Of a stretch of DNA of 64,000 nt, positions 54,248 to 63,269 are shown piece by piece. Below the pieces are notes generated by a model. That model saw only the letters and a program-made list of their open reading frames with translations. It searched no databases and was not told the DNA's origin. Position 1 is the first letter of the stretch; each line of letters begins with the position of its first letter. Made by a program: the position numbers and the translations under genes. Source of the DNA: Bdellovibrio sp. ArHS (GTDB lineage Bacteria > Bdellovibrionota > Bdellovibrionia > Bdellovibrionales > Bdellovibrionaceae); the NCBI RefSeq assembly GCF_000786105.1, contig NZ_JTEV01000003.1, positions 186,001 through 250,000 of the forward strand, read 5' to 3'.

Positions 54248-54880
54248 TTACAAAATATCCAGAAGCTTCAATTTCAGTTTTTCTTTAAAATCTTCCAGAT
54301 TCACAGGGCGCTTTAGTACTTCTTCCAGACTGATCATTGTTTCCGGAGGAAAGCCACAAGGGTTTAATCCCTGGAAGGCCTGTGCATCGTGGGTCATGTT
54401 GATGGCGGCCCCATGAAAGCTCACCCATTGGCGAATGCCGACGCCCACGGAAGCCACCTTTCTGGAGCCAATCCATACGCCGGTGTCGTCTGTGAGAGAA
54501 CGTCCTTCGACGTTTTCAAGGCCATAGGATTTTAAAACATCGACCAGGCCTTCCTCGAAAACACGAAGAAAAGGGACAATGTCACGCTCTTTGCGGCCTT
54601 TGCGCATTTGATTCAGATTTACTATCGGGTAAATAACGAGCTGGCTTGGACCATGATAAGTCGCGCGTCCGCCCCGAGTCACTTCGACTTGCTGTCCTTT
54701 CCAGGCAAACACGTCACCAGGCTTTGTCGAGCGGCCCAATGTTACAACAGGGGGATGAGTGCAAAATATAAGATAGCCAGGAAGATTGTCTTTCGAAACC
54801 TTCTCGACCAAGCTTAACTGCTTTTTTAAAGCCTCTTCATAACTGATCAGGCCCCAATCCTGGAACTGCAACACCGACAT
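54248..54880 (-). CDS. lipB: Octanoyl-[acyl-carrier]-protein:protein octanoyltransferase
   Basis: About 210 residues. LipB motifs: TRGGRATYHGPSQLVIYP, WIGSRKVASVGVGIRQWV (catalytic Lys) and GLNPCGFPPETM (catalytic Cys). It transfers octanoate to lipoyl domains before LipA adds sulfur. I place the start at the ATG at 54880; GTG at 54895 and GTG at 54874 are alternatives, the latter with AAAAGG at good spacing. The E2 gene in this window carries two lipoyl domains that would be its substrates. lipA is not in the window. Confidence 0.93.
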   Translation of the reverse strand: MSVLQFQDWGLISYEEALKKQLSLVEKVSKDNLPGYLIFCTHPPVVTLGRSTKPGDVFAWKGQQVEVTRGGRATYHGPSQLVIYPIVNLNQMRKGRKERDIVPFLRVFEEGLVDVLKSYGLENVEGRSLTDDTGVWIGSRKVASVGVGIRQWVSFHGAAINMTHDAQAFQGLNPCGFPPETMISLEEVLKRPVNLEDFKEKLKLKLLDIL

Positions 54881-55002
54881 ACCTTTTTGTGCCACTGAAC
54901 GGAAACATTGTCATGCACTTCGGTAAAAAAGGCCGGTTTCTTTGAAGTGAAAAGAAATTGGACAGCAATGTTTTTGAGTGTGTAAACGCTTTAGTCACAA
55001 AA

Positions 55003-55028
55003 ATTTCAAAATGAGATTCGTTTGAAAT
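55003..55028. promoter_or_regulatory. Inverted repeat upstream of the VWA lipoprotein gene
   Basis: ATTTCAAA and TTTGAAAT form an 8-bp inverted repeat with a 10-base centre, about 47 bases before the start codon. It may be an operator or chance; no protein is assignable. Confidence 0.35.
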
Positions 55029-55074
55029 GTCCCTGTCTTTGCTTTCAAAATGAAAACAGGAGAGGGAGTATCTC

Positions 55075-56688
55075 ATGAAGAATCTAGGATTGATCGTCGT
55101 TTTGCTTGGAGCTATCGCACTGACAGGATGTCTAGAAAACGGCGGAGGCACGGAAGCTCCCTCTAATAACAACAATGGTGACTTTTCGGTGATCACAGAG
55201 CCGCCACCTGAAGATACCGGAAATAGCGGGGGCAGCACTGGGGGAGGCGACAATGGTGGCACAGTCCCCCAACCAAGTCTTCCCAATGGTTTTGATATCA
55301 ATAAGGGTGATGTGTTGACGGCATCAACGAATCTTTTGCTGGACTTCTATCCCCCTTTCACAAGTGCCTATACAAAAATTTCGGAAGACGAAACGTGTGC
55401 CTCAGGCAGTTTCAGCAGCTTTGTCGGTAGCCGTTACTTCTTAAGTACCAAGACAAATCAGAATGTTCCGCTCAGTGTTCAGTTCCGTGACCACGACGGC
55501 AGAACCAGTATCTGCTATGTTCGCCGCATCTATATTGATCAAGCGGGACCTGATATCGTTTTTGCGAAGTATCCATCCGCCCCTGTGGAAGAAGGCACGG
55601 ACGTCGAGTTGATTTTTTCGGTCACCGATCCCGGCGCGGGAGTTAAGAATGTAACGTGCATGGTCGGCTCAGTCGCAAAATCTTGTGCGGCAGGAACGAA
55701 TAAAATCTTATTTCCTAAACTTGCAGGCGGCGAATACACCTTGAAGGTGTCTGCAACAGACAAGTTGAATCAGTCTTCCGAAAAGTCGGTGACCTTTACG
55801 GTGACGTCTTTATACAAGCAGATGGTGCAAAACGTGAAAGTGAACGAGTATCAAAAAGTGGACATCTTGTTCGTAGTTGATAACTCGGGTTCGATGGAAT
55901 ACGAGCAAAAAAGCATGGCTTCACGTGTGCGCAACTTCCTGGATGTGGTGAAAGGGTTGGATTGGCAAATTGCCGTGACGACAACAGATCCCTCAAGTTC
56001 AACTTTGGGTGATGGACGCTTGGTGCCGATCTATGGCCAGACAAATAATTATATTTTAAATTCTTCGATGAGCGATACGGTGGCAAGAAACGCCTTGGGT
56101 ATGACTTTACAAAGACCGGAAACGGGCAGTGGTGACGAGCAAGGAATCTATGCCGCTTACCGCGCCATCGAAAGATCCTTGGCCGCGACTGCGACGAATA
56201 AGAACTTCATTCGCTCTGATTCGCAGTTGGCGGTGGTTTTGATCTCTGATGAAGACGAATCTGCTAACGGCGCTAAGAATGACCCGGCAAACTTCGTCAA
56301 GTATGTGCAGACGGCCTTTAACGGTCAAAAAAGCGTCAGCTTTCATTCAATTATCGCTCGCCCAGGGGATAAGGCCTGCTTAAGTGGTGAAGGTTATTCT
56401 GCCGGATACCGCTACGAACAGATTTCTAAACTGACTGGCGGGGTGATCGGTGACGTGTGTGCGACGGACTATGCAGCGCAAGTTCAAGGAATCGCTGAAG
56501 GGGTCCGTCAGACACTGAAATCCATCACTCTGGCCTGTGCGCCCGTGATTGATAGCATGCGATCGCTTCTAGTTCTGAAAGACGGGCAAGTTTATAACGG
56601 AGCTCGCACGGTCAACGGCGTCAACGTCGTCTTTACAGATATGCTGCCGAAAGGTGATTACGAAGTTTATTATTCGTGTCTGAAGTAG
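55075..56688 (+). CDS. Lipoprotein with VWA domain
   Basis: 537 residues. Lipobox LTGC (Cys20), a Gly/Asn/Pro-rich linker, then about 120 residues of Ig-like beta structure (APVEEGTDVELIFSV) and, from about 260, a von Willebrand A domain with the metal site VVDNSGSM (DxSxS) and the Asp-rich ISDEDES. It ends with a domain containing CACPV-like Cys. It should be anchored in the outer membrane and could bind a partner by its metal site. A strong ribosome binding site precedes the ATG. Confidence 0.85.
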   Translation: MKNLGLIVVLLGAIALTGCLENGGGTEAPSNNNNGDFSVITEPPPEDTGNSGGSTGGGDNGGTVPQPSLPNGFDINKGDVLTASTNLLLDFYPPFTSAYTKISEDETCASGSFSSFVGSRYFLSTKTNQNVPLSVQFRDHDGRTSICYVRRIYIDQAGPDIVFAKYPSAPVEEGTDVELIFSVTDPGAGVKNVTCMVGSVAKSCAAGTNKILFPKLAGGEYTLKVSATDKLNQSSEKSVTFTVTSLYKQMVQNVKVNEYQKVDILFVVDNSGSMEYEQKSMASRVRNFLDVVKGLDWQIAVTTTDPSSSTLGDGRLVPIYGQTNNYILNSSMSDTVARNALGMTLQRPETGSGDEQGIYAAYRAIERSLAATATNKNFIRSDSQLAVVLISDEDESANGAKNDPANFVKYVQTAFNGQKSVSFHSIIARPGDKACLSGEGYSAGYRYEQISKLTGGVIGDVCATDYAAQVQGIAEGVRQTLKSITLACAPVIDSMRSLLVLKDGQVYNGARTVNGVNVVFTDMLPKGDYEVYYSCLK

Positions 56689-56734
56689 GTATCAGGACTT
56701 CCGCACGCGCGGAAAAGGGCCTGGCGCGGCCCTT

Positions 56735-58153
56735 TTAGTTTTTGCTGACGGCGGAGGTCGATTCGAAATCATCATTTTGAGTGATTTTAGTATCTTTAAC
56801 AGCCCGGGTATCCTTCGTAAGAAGGCTTTTTAAAACGAGGCGGGCTGGTGTGTCCACCATCAAGCTGAAGCCGGAAGGGATGGCGACATTTCTTTCCAGG
56901 GCTTTCTTCAAATCTGGATTGTACATAACAAAATCTTCTTTAGCCAAGCCGCTGCGACGAAGAAGTTCTTTCGCAGAGATCGCCCGCGCCAGCTTTACTG
57001 TGTGCAGATCCAAAGTCTTTTCATACTGAAGATCCTTGTAGATTTGTTCATGATACTTTTCGGCATAAAGGGCTGCTAAGAATTCGCAGTAGAAATTAGA
57101 AGAAGCGAAGTCGAAAGTTTTAGATTGGTAGTTAGCGACAATCACACCAAGATCTTCGCTATTGGCCGCTTTCGCTGCACGGCGAATTCCTGACGGTCCA
57201 TGATTCCAGGCCGTGACGGCCATCGGCCAAGAGCGTTTTAAAATCATATGATTTTCTTTAAGCAAACGAGCTGCAGCTTCGGTGGCTTTAAACGGAGAAT
57301 TTCTTTCGTCGATATGATCATTCACGGTCATAAAACTTTTGCCAGTATAGTCCATGAACTGCCAGATGCCGGAAGCGCCGACTTTGCTGACCGCATGGCG
57401 GTTGAAGCTGCTTTCCACGAACGGAATGCGTGTCAATTCCACGGGAAGATTGTGATTGCGGAAGATTTCTTCCATTCCACTTAAATACAGCGGACTGACT
57501 TCAATGCCTTCCGCAAAGAAGTTCTTTTGGCCTGTTTGTGAACGAATGTTTCTTAAGGCTTCTTGCGCATTTTCCTGCAAAGGGCCATCAACCTTTGCAA
57601 AGGCCTTGGCAATCGCGACTTGATATGAATTTTCCTGGTCGACGTTTTGACCGTCCGCCAAGGCTTTCATGGCTTGTTTGATTTTCTTAATTTCTTCGTC
57701 GACGAAGTCATCGGCCTTCAGATTGCGCATCCAACGGGCCTTGGGGGTCTCTGCATTGATGATATGGGAAATATCAATCACCTTAAAAACAATCCAGGGA
57801 TACAGAGCGTGATGCACCACTTTTTTATTCGAGTCGTAGCGGGTGTAAATATCAAACCAGAAGCCCACGCGATCACGCAGATTGCCCGGAATTGAGAACT
57901 CATCGCTGATACGGTTTTGATAGTCGTTCAAAATTTCTTCACGGTTATAGACGATATCTGGATCATGTGAAAATACGACGCCATCCAAAATCATTTTTTG
58001 GATCTTTTTCATCTGTTCGACCACTTCAGGAAAGCTGGCCGAGTTAAATAGTCCGATCACCAAAGTCATCGTCAACAGGGACCCCACGACATGACGGGTG
58101 CTTCTTTTTGAGACGGCTTTGATAATTTTTTTCATATTCTCGTGCATCTTCAT
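56735..58153 (-). CDS. MltD-like membrane-bound lytic transglycosylase
   Basis: 472 residues. An N-terminal hydrophobic signal/anchor (HVVGSLLTMTLVIGLF) is followed by about 180 helical residues and an SLT domain: RIPFVESSFNRHAVS (catalytic Glu), GIWQFMDYTG and AWNHGPSGIRRA. A C-terminal region (RSGLAKEDFVMYNPDLKKAL) resembles a LysM-like peptidoglycan-binding motif. It would cleave glycan strands of the cell wall, of self or prey. Start may be M1 at 58153 or M7 at 58135. An unusually long linker separates the anchor from the SLT domain. Confidence 0.85.
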   Translation of the reverse strand: MKMHENMKKIIKAVSKRSTRHVVGSLLTMTLVIGLFNSASFPEVVEQMKKIQKMILDGVVFSHDPDIVYNREEILNDYQNRISDEFSIPGNLRDRVGFWFDIYTRYDSNKKVVHHALYPWIVFKVIDISHIINAETPKARWMRNLKADDFVDEEIKKIKQAMKALADGQNVDQENSYQVAIAKAFAKVDGPLQENAQEALRNIRSQTGQKNFFAEGIEVSPLYLSGMEEIFRNHNLPVELTRIPFVESSFNRHAVSKVGASGIWQFMDYTGKSFMTVNDHIDERNSPFKATEAAARLLKENHMILKRSWPMAVTAWNHGPSGIRRAAKAANSEDLGVIVANYQSKTFDFASSNFYCEFLAALYAEKYHEQIYKDLQYEKTLDLHTVKLARAISAKELLRRSGLAKEDFVMYNPDLKKALERNVAIPSGFSLMVDTPARLVLKSLLTKDTRAVKDTKITQNDDFESTSAVSKN

Positions 58154-58305
58154 ACCCAGCTAGAGAGCAAGAGTGATGCTAGAGAGACAGGCTCTATAAG
58201 CCCGTTAATTACAGCTCAGGCAGGTTCAGTGTCTAAAAGTACGTCACTGACAACAATTTCGGCGCAACTCATAGAGGAGTTCATCTTTTATTGAAACTTT
58301 AGGGC

Positions 58306-59238
58306 TTAAAGGGGACGGTCACTATCGCTATTCCAGAGAGGCTGTGGCGATTCTACGGAAGTTTTCTGAGAGACCTTTTTTCCTAAAAACTTCATCAACC
58401 TTTGTGCATCAAACGGTGCGCGTACTTTGATGTCGTTGTCGAAATAAACGAAAGCATCGCGTTCTCTTTTTGTTGCCGCTTTATCGCTGATCGTACGTGC
58501 ATTCTTGGGCTCTTTGCCCGCAGTCCAGAGTTTAATTCGATCCGCCCACCAGCGAAGTGTGGCATCGTCATAACCACTGGCGTAAAGCTCTTCGGGGCCA
58601 TGTAAGCGCAAATAAATAAAATCACTGGTCAGATCTTCCATGTAGGGCCAGGTTCCGGCGGTGTCGGCAAAGACCAAAGCGATATTGTATTTTCTAAGCA
58701 ACTCGATAAAAGCGGGGTTTTCGAAAGAGTGGTGGCGGACTTCGATCGCATGATGAAGTTTCTTGCGGAACTTTTTAAACGACGAGGGGTAAGGATTCCC
58801 GTAACGTGGAGAGGCTTCTGACAGGGCGACAGCTTCGGCAAATGTCGTGGGTAAAAGCCTGAAAAAGTTTTCCAGACGTTCTTCATCAAACAGAAAGTTG
58901 GGCGGGAATTGCCACAACAAGGCTCCGAGTTTTTCTTGAAGGTATAAAACCCCTGTAGCGAAGAAATTCGCCAAAGGTTCGTCGATATCTTTTAAACGAC
59001 GAATATGCGTGATGTAACGAGGTCCTTTGACGGAAAAGACGAAATCCTGAGGCGTTGAGGAAAACCACTTTTGATAGGATGCAGGCGTCTGAGAAGAATA
59101 AAAAGAACCATTGATTTCAATAGACGAAACCTGCCGACTTGCATAGTGCAGTTCTTGCTTCTGGGGAAGGTCTTCAGGGTAAAATATTTTTCGCCAAGGT
59201 GGATAAAGCCAGCCTGAAATGCCGATGCGTATTTCCAT
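58306..59238 (-). CDS. DUF72 family protein
   Basis: 310 residues of the TIM-barrel-like DUF72 family: IRIGISGWLYPPWRKIFYPE at the start, SIEINGSFYS, VFSVKGPRYITHIRRL and YLRLHGPEELY. The function of the family is unknown; the barrel keeps the position of an active site. Alone on the minus strand, preceded by its own start near a bidirectional terminator. Confidence 0.9.
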   Translation of the reverse strand: MEIRIGISGWLYPPWRKIFYPEDLPQKQELHYASRQVSSIEINGSFYSSQTPASYQKWFSSTPQDFVFSVKGPRYITHIRRLKDIDEPLANFFATGVLYLQEKLGALLWQFPPNFLFDEERLENFFRLLPTTFAEAVALSEASPRYGNPYPSSFKKFRKKLHHAIEVRHHSFENPAFIELLRKYNIALVFADTAGTWPYMEDLTSDFIYLRLHGPEELYASGYDDATLRWWADRIKLWTAGKEPKNARTISDKAATKRERDAFVYFDNDIKVRAPFDAQRLMKFLGKKVSQKTSVESPQPLWNSDSDRPL

Positions 59239-59307
59239 CTAAGAATGTTAGCAAGACAGGCGCAGGATTGTCGTTGTGGCCCGACAGAAACGATAAAATA
59301 CAGAAAG

Positions 59308-59336
59308 AAAAAAGCCCGCAGGAAGCGGGCTTTTTT
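59308..59336. terminator. Bidirectional terminator
   Basis: GCCCGC / GCGGGC stem with a five-base loop, A-run before and T-run after. It is positioned to end the DUF3011 gene on the minus strand. Confidence 0.88.
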
Positions 59337-59359
59337 GCGATCAAAGTTTCAATTACTAA

Positions 59360-59776
59360 TTAGTAGTAACGAATGATTTCAAACGTAGCATTGCAACCAC
59401 GGTCCACCCATACGCGGTCCCCATAAGCGCCGGCTGTGCGACCCCAGATGCAGGCATCATAAGAGTGCTGAGTGTACAAACGGACTTGAGAAACGCCATA
59501 AGAGTTGAAATAGCACTCTTGATAGCGATAACCATAAGAAGAACAAGTCACGTACTCATAGCGGTACGCAGGAGGAGGAGGCGGTGGATATCCCGGATTG
59601 TGTGGAGGACGCGGGCCTGGGCGTACAGGGTCTGGATAAGGAGCAGGGCGGCCTGGAGGGCGAGGACCTGGTCGGATGTAAGAAGTTTCTGCCTGGTATT
59701 CAGAATCCATAACATCAGCGTGAGCCGCTGGTGCCAAAGAGCACATCAAAAGAAGCGCTGCAAAAAGGTGTTTCAT
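59360..59776 (-). CDS. Exported Pro-rich DUF3011-like protein
   Basis: 138 residues from the ATG at 59776 (GGGGGA upstream). Signal peptide cut near AHA-DVM. Residues 30-75 are Pro/Gly/Arg repeats (RPGPRPPGRP-like). The C-terminal domain has CSSYGYRYQEC and GDRVWVDRGCNATFEI, the Cys and Trp/Gly pattern of DUF3011. Probably a secreted or surface protein with a flexible linker. Confidence 0.82.
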   Translation of the reverse strand: MKHLFAALLLMCSLAPAAHADVMDSEYQAETSYIRPGPRPPGRPAPYPDPVRPGPRPPHNPGYPPPPPPAYRYEYVTCSSYGYRYQECYFNSYGVSQVRLYTQHSYDACIWGRTAGAYGDRVWVDRGCNATFEIIRYY

Positions 59777-59927
59777 GTATTCCCCCAATGGAAAGGTGTC
59801 ATAGTGACGCCGAAAAATATTTTTTTACTATAAATATGCACAATCAGTGCCGTTGAAATCGGTGTCAAAAAGTTCCGATTTCCTCGAGAGATTTACTTCA
59901 ACACGAAGCCCTTCTCTGGTTTTAAGC

Positions 59928-59959
59928 AAAAAAAAAGCCCCGTTCTTTACAACGGGGCT
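59928..59959 (-). terminator. Terminator of the E2-E3 operon
   Basis: Minus strand: AGCCCCGTT / AACGGGGCT stem with a 6-base loop, followed by eight or nine T. It lies five bases after the lpd stop. Confidence 0.9.
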
Positions 59960-59964
59960 TTGGT

Positions 59965-61389
59965 TTATTTCGGAAGAGGTTTCTGAATGATGTGAATCGC
60001 GTGGCCTAACGTCGCCTCAGCCGTTTCCATCATCGCCTCACCGAGCGTTGGATGTGGATGGATAGACAGGGCGATGTCTTCCATACGTGCGCCCATCTCG
60101 ATCGCGAGCACAGCTTCCGAGATCAAATTGGAAGCTTCAGGTCCCACGATGTGAACACCCAACAAAACATGTGTTTTCTTGTCAGCGATCATTTTGATGA
60201 AGCCATCAGTTTCCATCATGCTCACGGCGCGACCGTTTGCTCCGAATGGAACTTTGCCGATCAGAAGATCAGTAAAGCCCTTGGCTTTTGCTTCCGCTTC
60301 GGTCATGCCCGCAGAAGCAATTTCTGGGTCAGTAAAGACCACGGCGGGGACTGTTTTGGCGTCATAAACGCGGTTTTGGCCCGAGATCACTTCCGCGACC
60401 AACACACCTTCATGAGAAGCTTTGTGTGCTAACATCGGCTGTCCTGCCACGTCTCCGATAGCAAAAATGTTTTGAACATTGGTTCGGCGTTGCGCATCCA
60501 CTTTGATGAAGCCGCGTTCGTCAACCGCAATGCCCGCCGCTTTCAGGTTCGCTTGATCACCGTTAGGACGACGACCGACAGTCACTAGAATCTTATCGCA
60601 TTTCACGACTTCTTCTTTGCCGTTGATTTCAACCGTGACTTCGTAACCGTCTTTGGCTTTTTTCTGACCTTTAGCTTTAGCGCCGTACATGATGTTCACG
60701 CCGGCCTTTTTAAGTTTACGCTCCACAATTTGCGCACAATCGGGATCTACAACACCTGCAAGTAATGCAGACTGAGCTTCAATCACAGTCACTTCCGTGC
60801 CCAATTTGCGCAGGTAAGACGAGATTTCCAGACCGATGTAACCGCCACCGATCACGGCCACGCGTTTAGGAATCGTATCGAAAGCCAAAGCGCCTGTCGA
60901 AGAACAGATGTCTTTTTCGTCAAATTTGAAACCGGGGATTTCAATCGGGCGAGACCCCGTTGCCACGATGAAGTATTTCGCCTGAATCGTGTCTTCGCCG
61001 GCAGACGACTTCACCGTGATCTCTTTGGAGTTCTTGAAGTTCGCTTCGCCAGGAATGTGGGTAACGCCGTAACCCTTAAGAAGTTGTTTCACGCCCCCTG
61101 ACATTTTATCGCAAACAGATTGTTTCCAAGTCACAAGCTGTTTCATATCAACGGTGATATCACCCTTGATCATCAAACCCATGTCTTTGAAGTTGTGTTG
61201 CGCTTTATGCAAAAGGTGAGTGGCGGTGATCATGGCTTTTGATGGGATGCAACCCACGTTCAAGCACACGCCGCCCAGAAATTCTCTTTCGATAACAGCA
61301 GTTTTAAATCCAAGTTGTGCCGCACGAATCGCAGCGACATAACCGCCAGGACCCGCACCAATTACTACGACGTCAAAAGTTTGTGCCAT
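59965..61389 (-). CDS. lpdA: Dihydrolipoyl dehydrogenase (E3)
   Basis: 474 residues from the ATG at 61389 (GGAG six bases upstream); a TTG four codons earlier is weaker. FAD fold DVVVIGAGPGGYVAAIRA, redox disulfide GGVCLNVGCIPSKAM, second dinucleotide fold RVAVIGGGYIGLEISSYLRK and the catalytic HPHPTLGEAMME. It reoxidises the lipoyl groups of E2 with NAD. It follows the E2 gene by 24 bases. Confidence 0.96.
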   Translation of the reverse strand: MAQTFDVVVIGAGPGGYVAAIRAAQLGFKTAVIEREFLGGVCLNVGCIPSKAMITATHLLHKAQHNFKDMGLMIKGDITVDMKQLVTWKQSVCDKMSGGVKQLLKGYGVTHIPGEANFKNSKEITVKSSAGEDTIQAKYFIVATGSRPIEIPGFKFDEKDICSSTGALAFDTIPKRVAVIGGGYIGLEISSYLRKLGTEVTVIEAQSALLAGVVDPDCAQIVERKLKKAGVNIMYGAKAKGQKKAKDGYEVTVEINGKEEVVKCDKILVTVGRRPNGDQANLKAAGIAVDERGFIKVDAQRRTNVQNIFAIGDVAGQPMLAHKASHEGVLVAEVISGQNRVYDAKTVPAVVFTDPEIASAGMTEAEAKAKGFTDLLIGKVPFGANGRAVSMMETDGFIKMIADKKTHVLLGVHIVGPEASNLISEAVLAIEMGARMEDIALSIHPHPTLGEAMMETAEATLGHAIHIIQKPLPK

Positions 61390-61413
61390 TTCTATCTCCA
61401 AGCTAGCCAGGGG

Positions 61414-63060
61414 CTAGACAAGCTCCACCAAAAGTTTAGCAGGGTTTTCGATACGTGCGATGAAGGCCGCCAAGAAGCGAGCTGCGATAGCGCCGTCGAT
61501 CAAGCGATGATCTGCAGTCATGGTGTAGTTCATCACTTTGATCGCTTTCAACTGACCATCTTTGATCACAGGCTTTTCATCGATTTTGTACATGCCTAAG
61601 ATCGCCACTTCAGGGTGGTTGATCACAGGAGTCGCGTAGGTACCACCGATGGAACCAATGTTCGTCACGGTGATAGTGGCGCCTTTCATTTCATCTGGTT
61701 TCAATTTGCCGTCACGCGCACGTTTAGAAAGATCCAGGATCTCTTTCGAGATTTCCAAGATCGTTTTTTGATCGGCATTTTTGATCACGGGAACAACAAG
61801 TCCATTCGGAGTGTCGGCCGCGAAACCAAGGTTGAAGTATTTTTTGTAAACGATTTCACCCGCTGCATCGTCGATGGACGCATTGAACATTGGGAATTCG
61901 CGGATGGTCGCGATCAAAGCTTTCATCACGATCGGCAGATAAGTGATTTTTGTGCCGTTCTTTTCGGCATGCTCTTTCAAGGATTCACGCATTGCCACCA
62001 TCGCATCCACTTTCGCTTCATCCATGATGGTGAAGTGTGGAATCACGTGCTTAGAGCGCTGCATGTTTTCGGCAATTTTCTTACGGATACCGATCAATGG
62101 AACACGCTCTTCCGCCGCACCCGCAGGGCCTTGGTAAGCAGGTTTCGGGATCGACAAGCCAGGAGTCGCTGCTGGCGCTTTCGCCGCCATGGGTGCGCCA
62201 CCTTTTGCTGACAAAACATCTTCACGAGTCACACGACCCGCAAGACCTGAACCATTCAAAGAGTTGATATCCACACCCATTTCGCGAGCAAGACGACGAG
62301 TCGCAGGAGTTGCTAGAACTTTAGAATCCGCGACGGGCGGGAAGATTGCGCCAGATGCTGAGTGGGTAGAAACCGCGGCAGAATGAGACGGTGAGTGCGC
62401 CGCTGCAAAATTTGCGTGAGCTGAAGCCGGGACTTCGCGCTGTGCGCCTGCTGGAGGTTGCGCCGTCGGAGCGGAAGGTGCCGCACCTGCGCCGCCTTCC
62501 AAAGTGATCATGGTCGAACCGACTTTAACAACTTCGCCAGTTTTGAATTTCAAATCTTTAACGATACCCGCTACCGGAGTTGGGACTTCCACCGTGGCTT
62601 TGTCCGTCAATACTTCAGCAATCGCCTGATCGGCTTTTACAGAGTCGCCTGGTTTGACCAACCATTTGACCAGTTCGCCTTCAGTAACACCTTCTCCCAA
62701 CTCTGGAAGTTTAATGTCTTGAACTTTGCCACCACCCGCAGCCGGCTTTGCGGCTTGAGGAGCTGGAGTCGAAGCTGTGGGAGCAGCCGGTTTCGCTGCT
62801 GGAGCTGAAGCGGCAGCACTCGCTCCGCCTTCAAGCGTGATCATAGTCGATCCCACTTTCACAACATCACCCGCTTTGAATTTCAAGTCCTTAACGACGC
62901 CAGCTACTGGAGATGGAACCTCAACAGTTGCTTTGTCCGTCAATACTTCAGCGATAGGTTGATCTGCTTTTACAGAATCACCTGGTTTTACCAACCATTT
63001 TACCAATTCACCTTCTGTAACACCTTCGCCAAGTTCAGGCAGTTTTACTTCAGTAGCCAT
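61414..63060 (-). CDS. 2-oxoacid dehydrogenase E2 (dihydrolipoamide acyltransferase) with two lipoyl domains
   Basis: 548 residues. Two N-terminal lipoyl domains (about 1-78 and 112-190) each have LTDKATVEVP with the lipoylated Lys. A Pro/Ala linker leads to a peripheral-subunit-binding domain (ATPATRRLAREMGVDINSL, GRVTREDVL) and the acyltransferase core ending TADHRLIDGA. The two lipoyl domains and Pro/Ala linkers are typical of pyruvate dehydrogenase E2, but branched-chain E2 cannot be excluded. No E1 gene is adjacent, so E1 must be elsewhere. Confidence 0.93.
   Translation of the reverse strand: MATEVKLPELGEGVTEGELVKWLVKPGDSVKADQPIAEVLTDKATVEVPSPVAGVVKDLKFKAGDVVKVGSTMITLEGGASAAASAPAAKPAAPTASTPAPQAAKPAAGGGKVQDIKLPELGEGVTEGELVKWLVKPGDSVKADQAIAEVLTDKATVEVPTPVAGIVKDLKFKTGEVVKVGSTMITLEGGAGAAPSAPTAQPPAGAQREVPASAHANFAAAHSPSHSAAVSTHSASGAIFPPVADSKVLATPATRRLAREMGVDINSLNGSGLAGRVTREDVLSAKGGAPMAAKAPAATPGLSIPKPAYQGPAGAAEERVPLIGIRKKIAENMQRSKHVIPHFTIMDEAKVDAMVAMRESLKEHAEKNGTKITYLPIVMKALIATIREFPMFNASIDDAAGEIVYKKYFNLGFAADTPNGLVVPVIKNADQKTILEISKEILDLSKRARDGKLKPDEMKGATITVTNIGSIGGTYATPVINHPEVAILGMYKIDEKPVIKDGQLKAIKVMNYTMTADHRLIDGAIAARFLAAFIARIENPAKLLVELV
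62506..62713 (-). repeat. Second lipoyl-domain repeat unit
   Basis: About 208 bases, roughly 85 percent identical by eye to 62839-63046 and in the same frame. It encodes the second lipoyl domain of E2 and is a gene-internal duplication, not a mobile element. Confidence 0.85.
62839..63046 (-). repeat. First lipoyl-domain repeat unit
   Basis: Direct-repeat partner of 62506-62713; both encode the lipoyl domain with the Lys in DKATVEVP. Most differences are at synonymous positions. Confidence 0.85.
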
Positions 63061-63269
63061 GTTGAGAAAGTCCTTTCCAAAGTTCTTCTAAAGTCGTCGA
63101 ATTTAACAAACACTCCCTTCTAGTCTTCCCCTAGAGTAATTGCACCGAATTACACATTGCGGCATTGATGATAAAGATCCGCCTTTTCCGATAATTCACA
63201 GCTTCATGAAAAGATATCGACAAAAGCTCCTGGAACTGAATAATTTGGCGCCCGGATAAGGGGCATTCC

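Noticed and set aside
59580-59690. Repeated Gly/Pro-coding units that might be taken for a CRISPR or tandem array
   Set aside because: They are low-complexity codons of the Pro-rich linker in the DUF3011 protein, with no constant repeat and spacer pattern.
61615-62211. A 198-codon plus-strand frame opposite the E2 gene
   Set aside because: Shadow of the acyltransferase core; composition rich in Arg, His and Phe without any domain.
62506-63046. Mobile element suggested by the 208-base direct repeat
   Set aside because: Both copies are in frame and encode lipoyl domains; explained by domain duplication.
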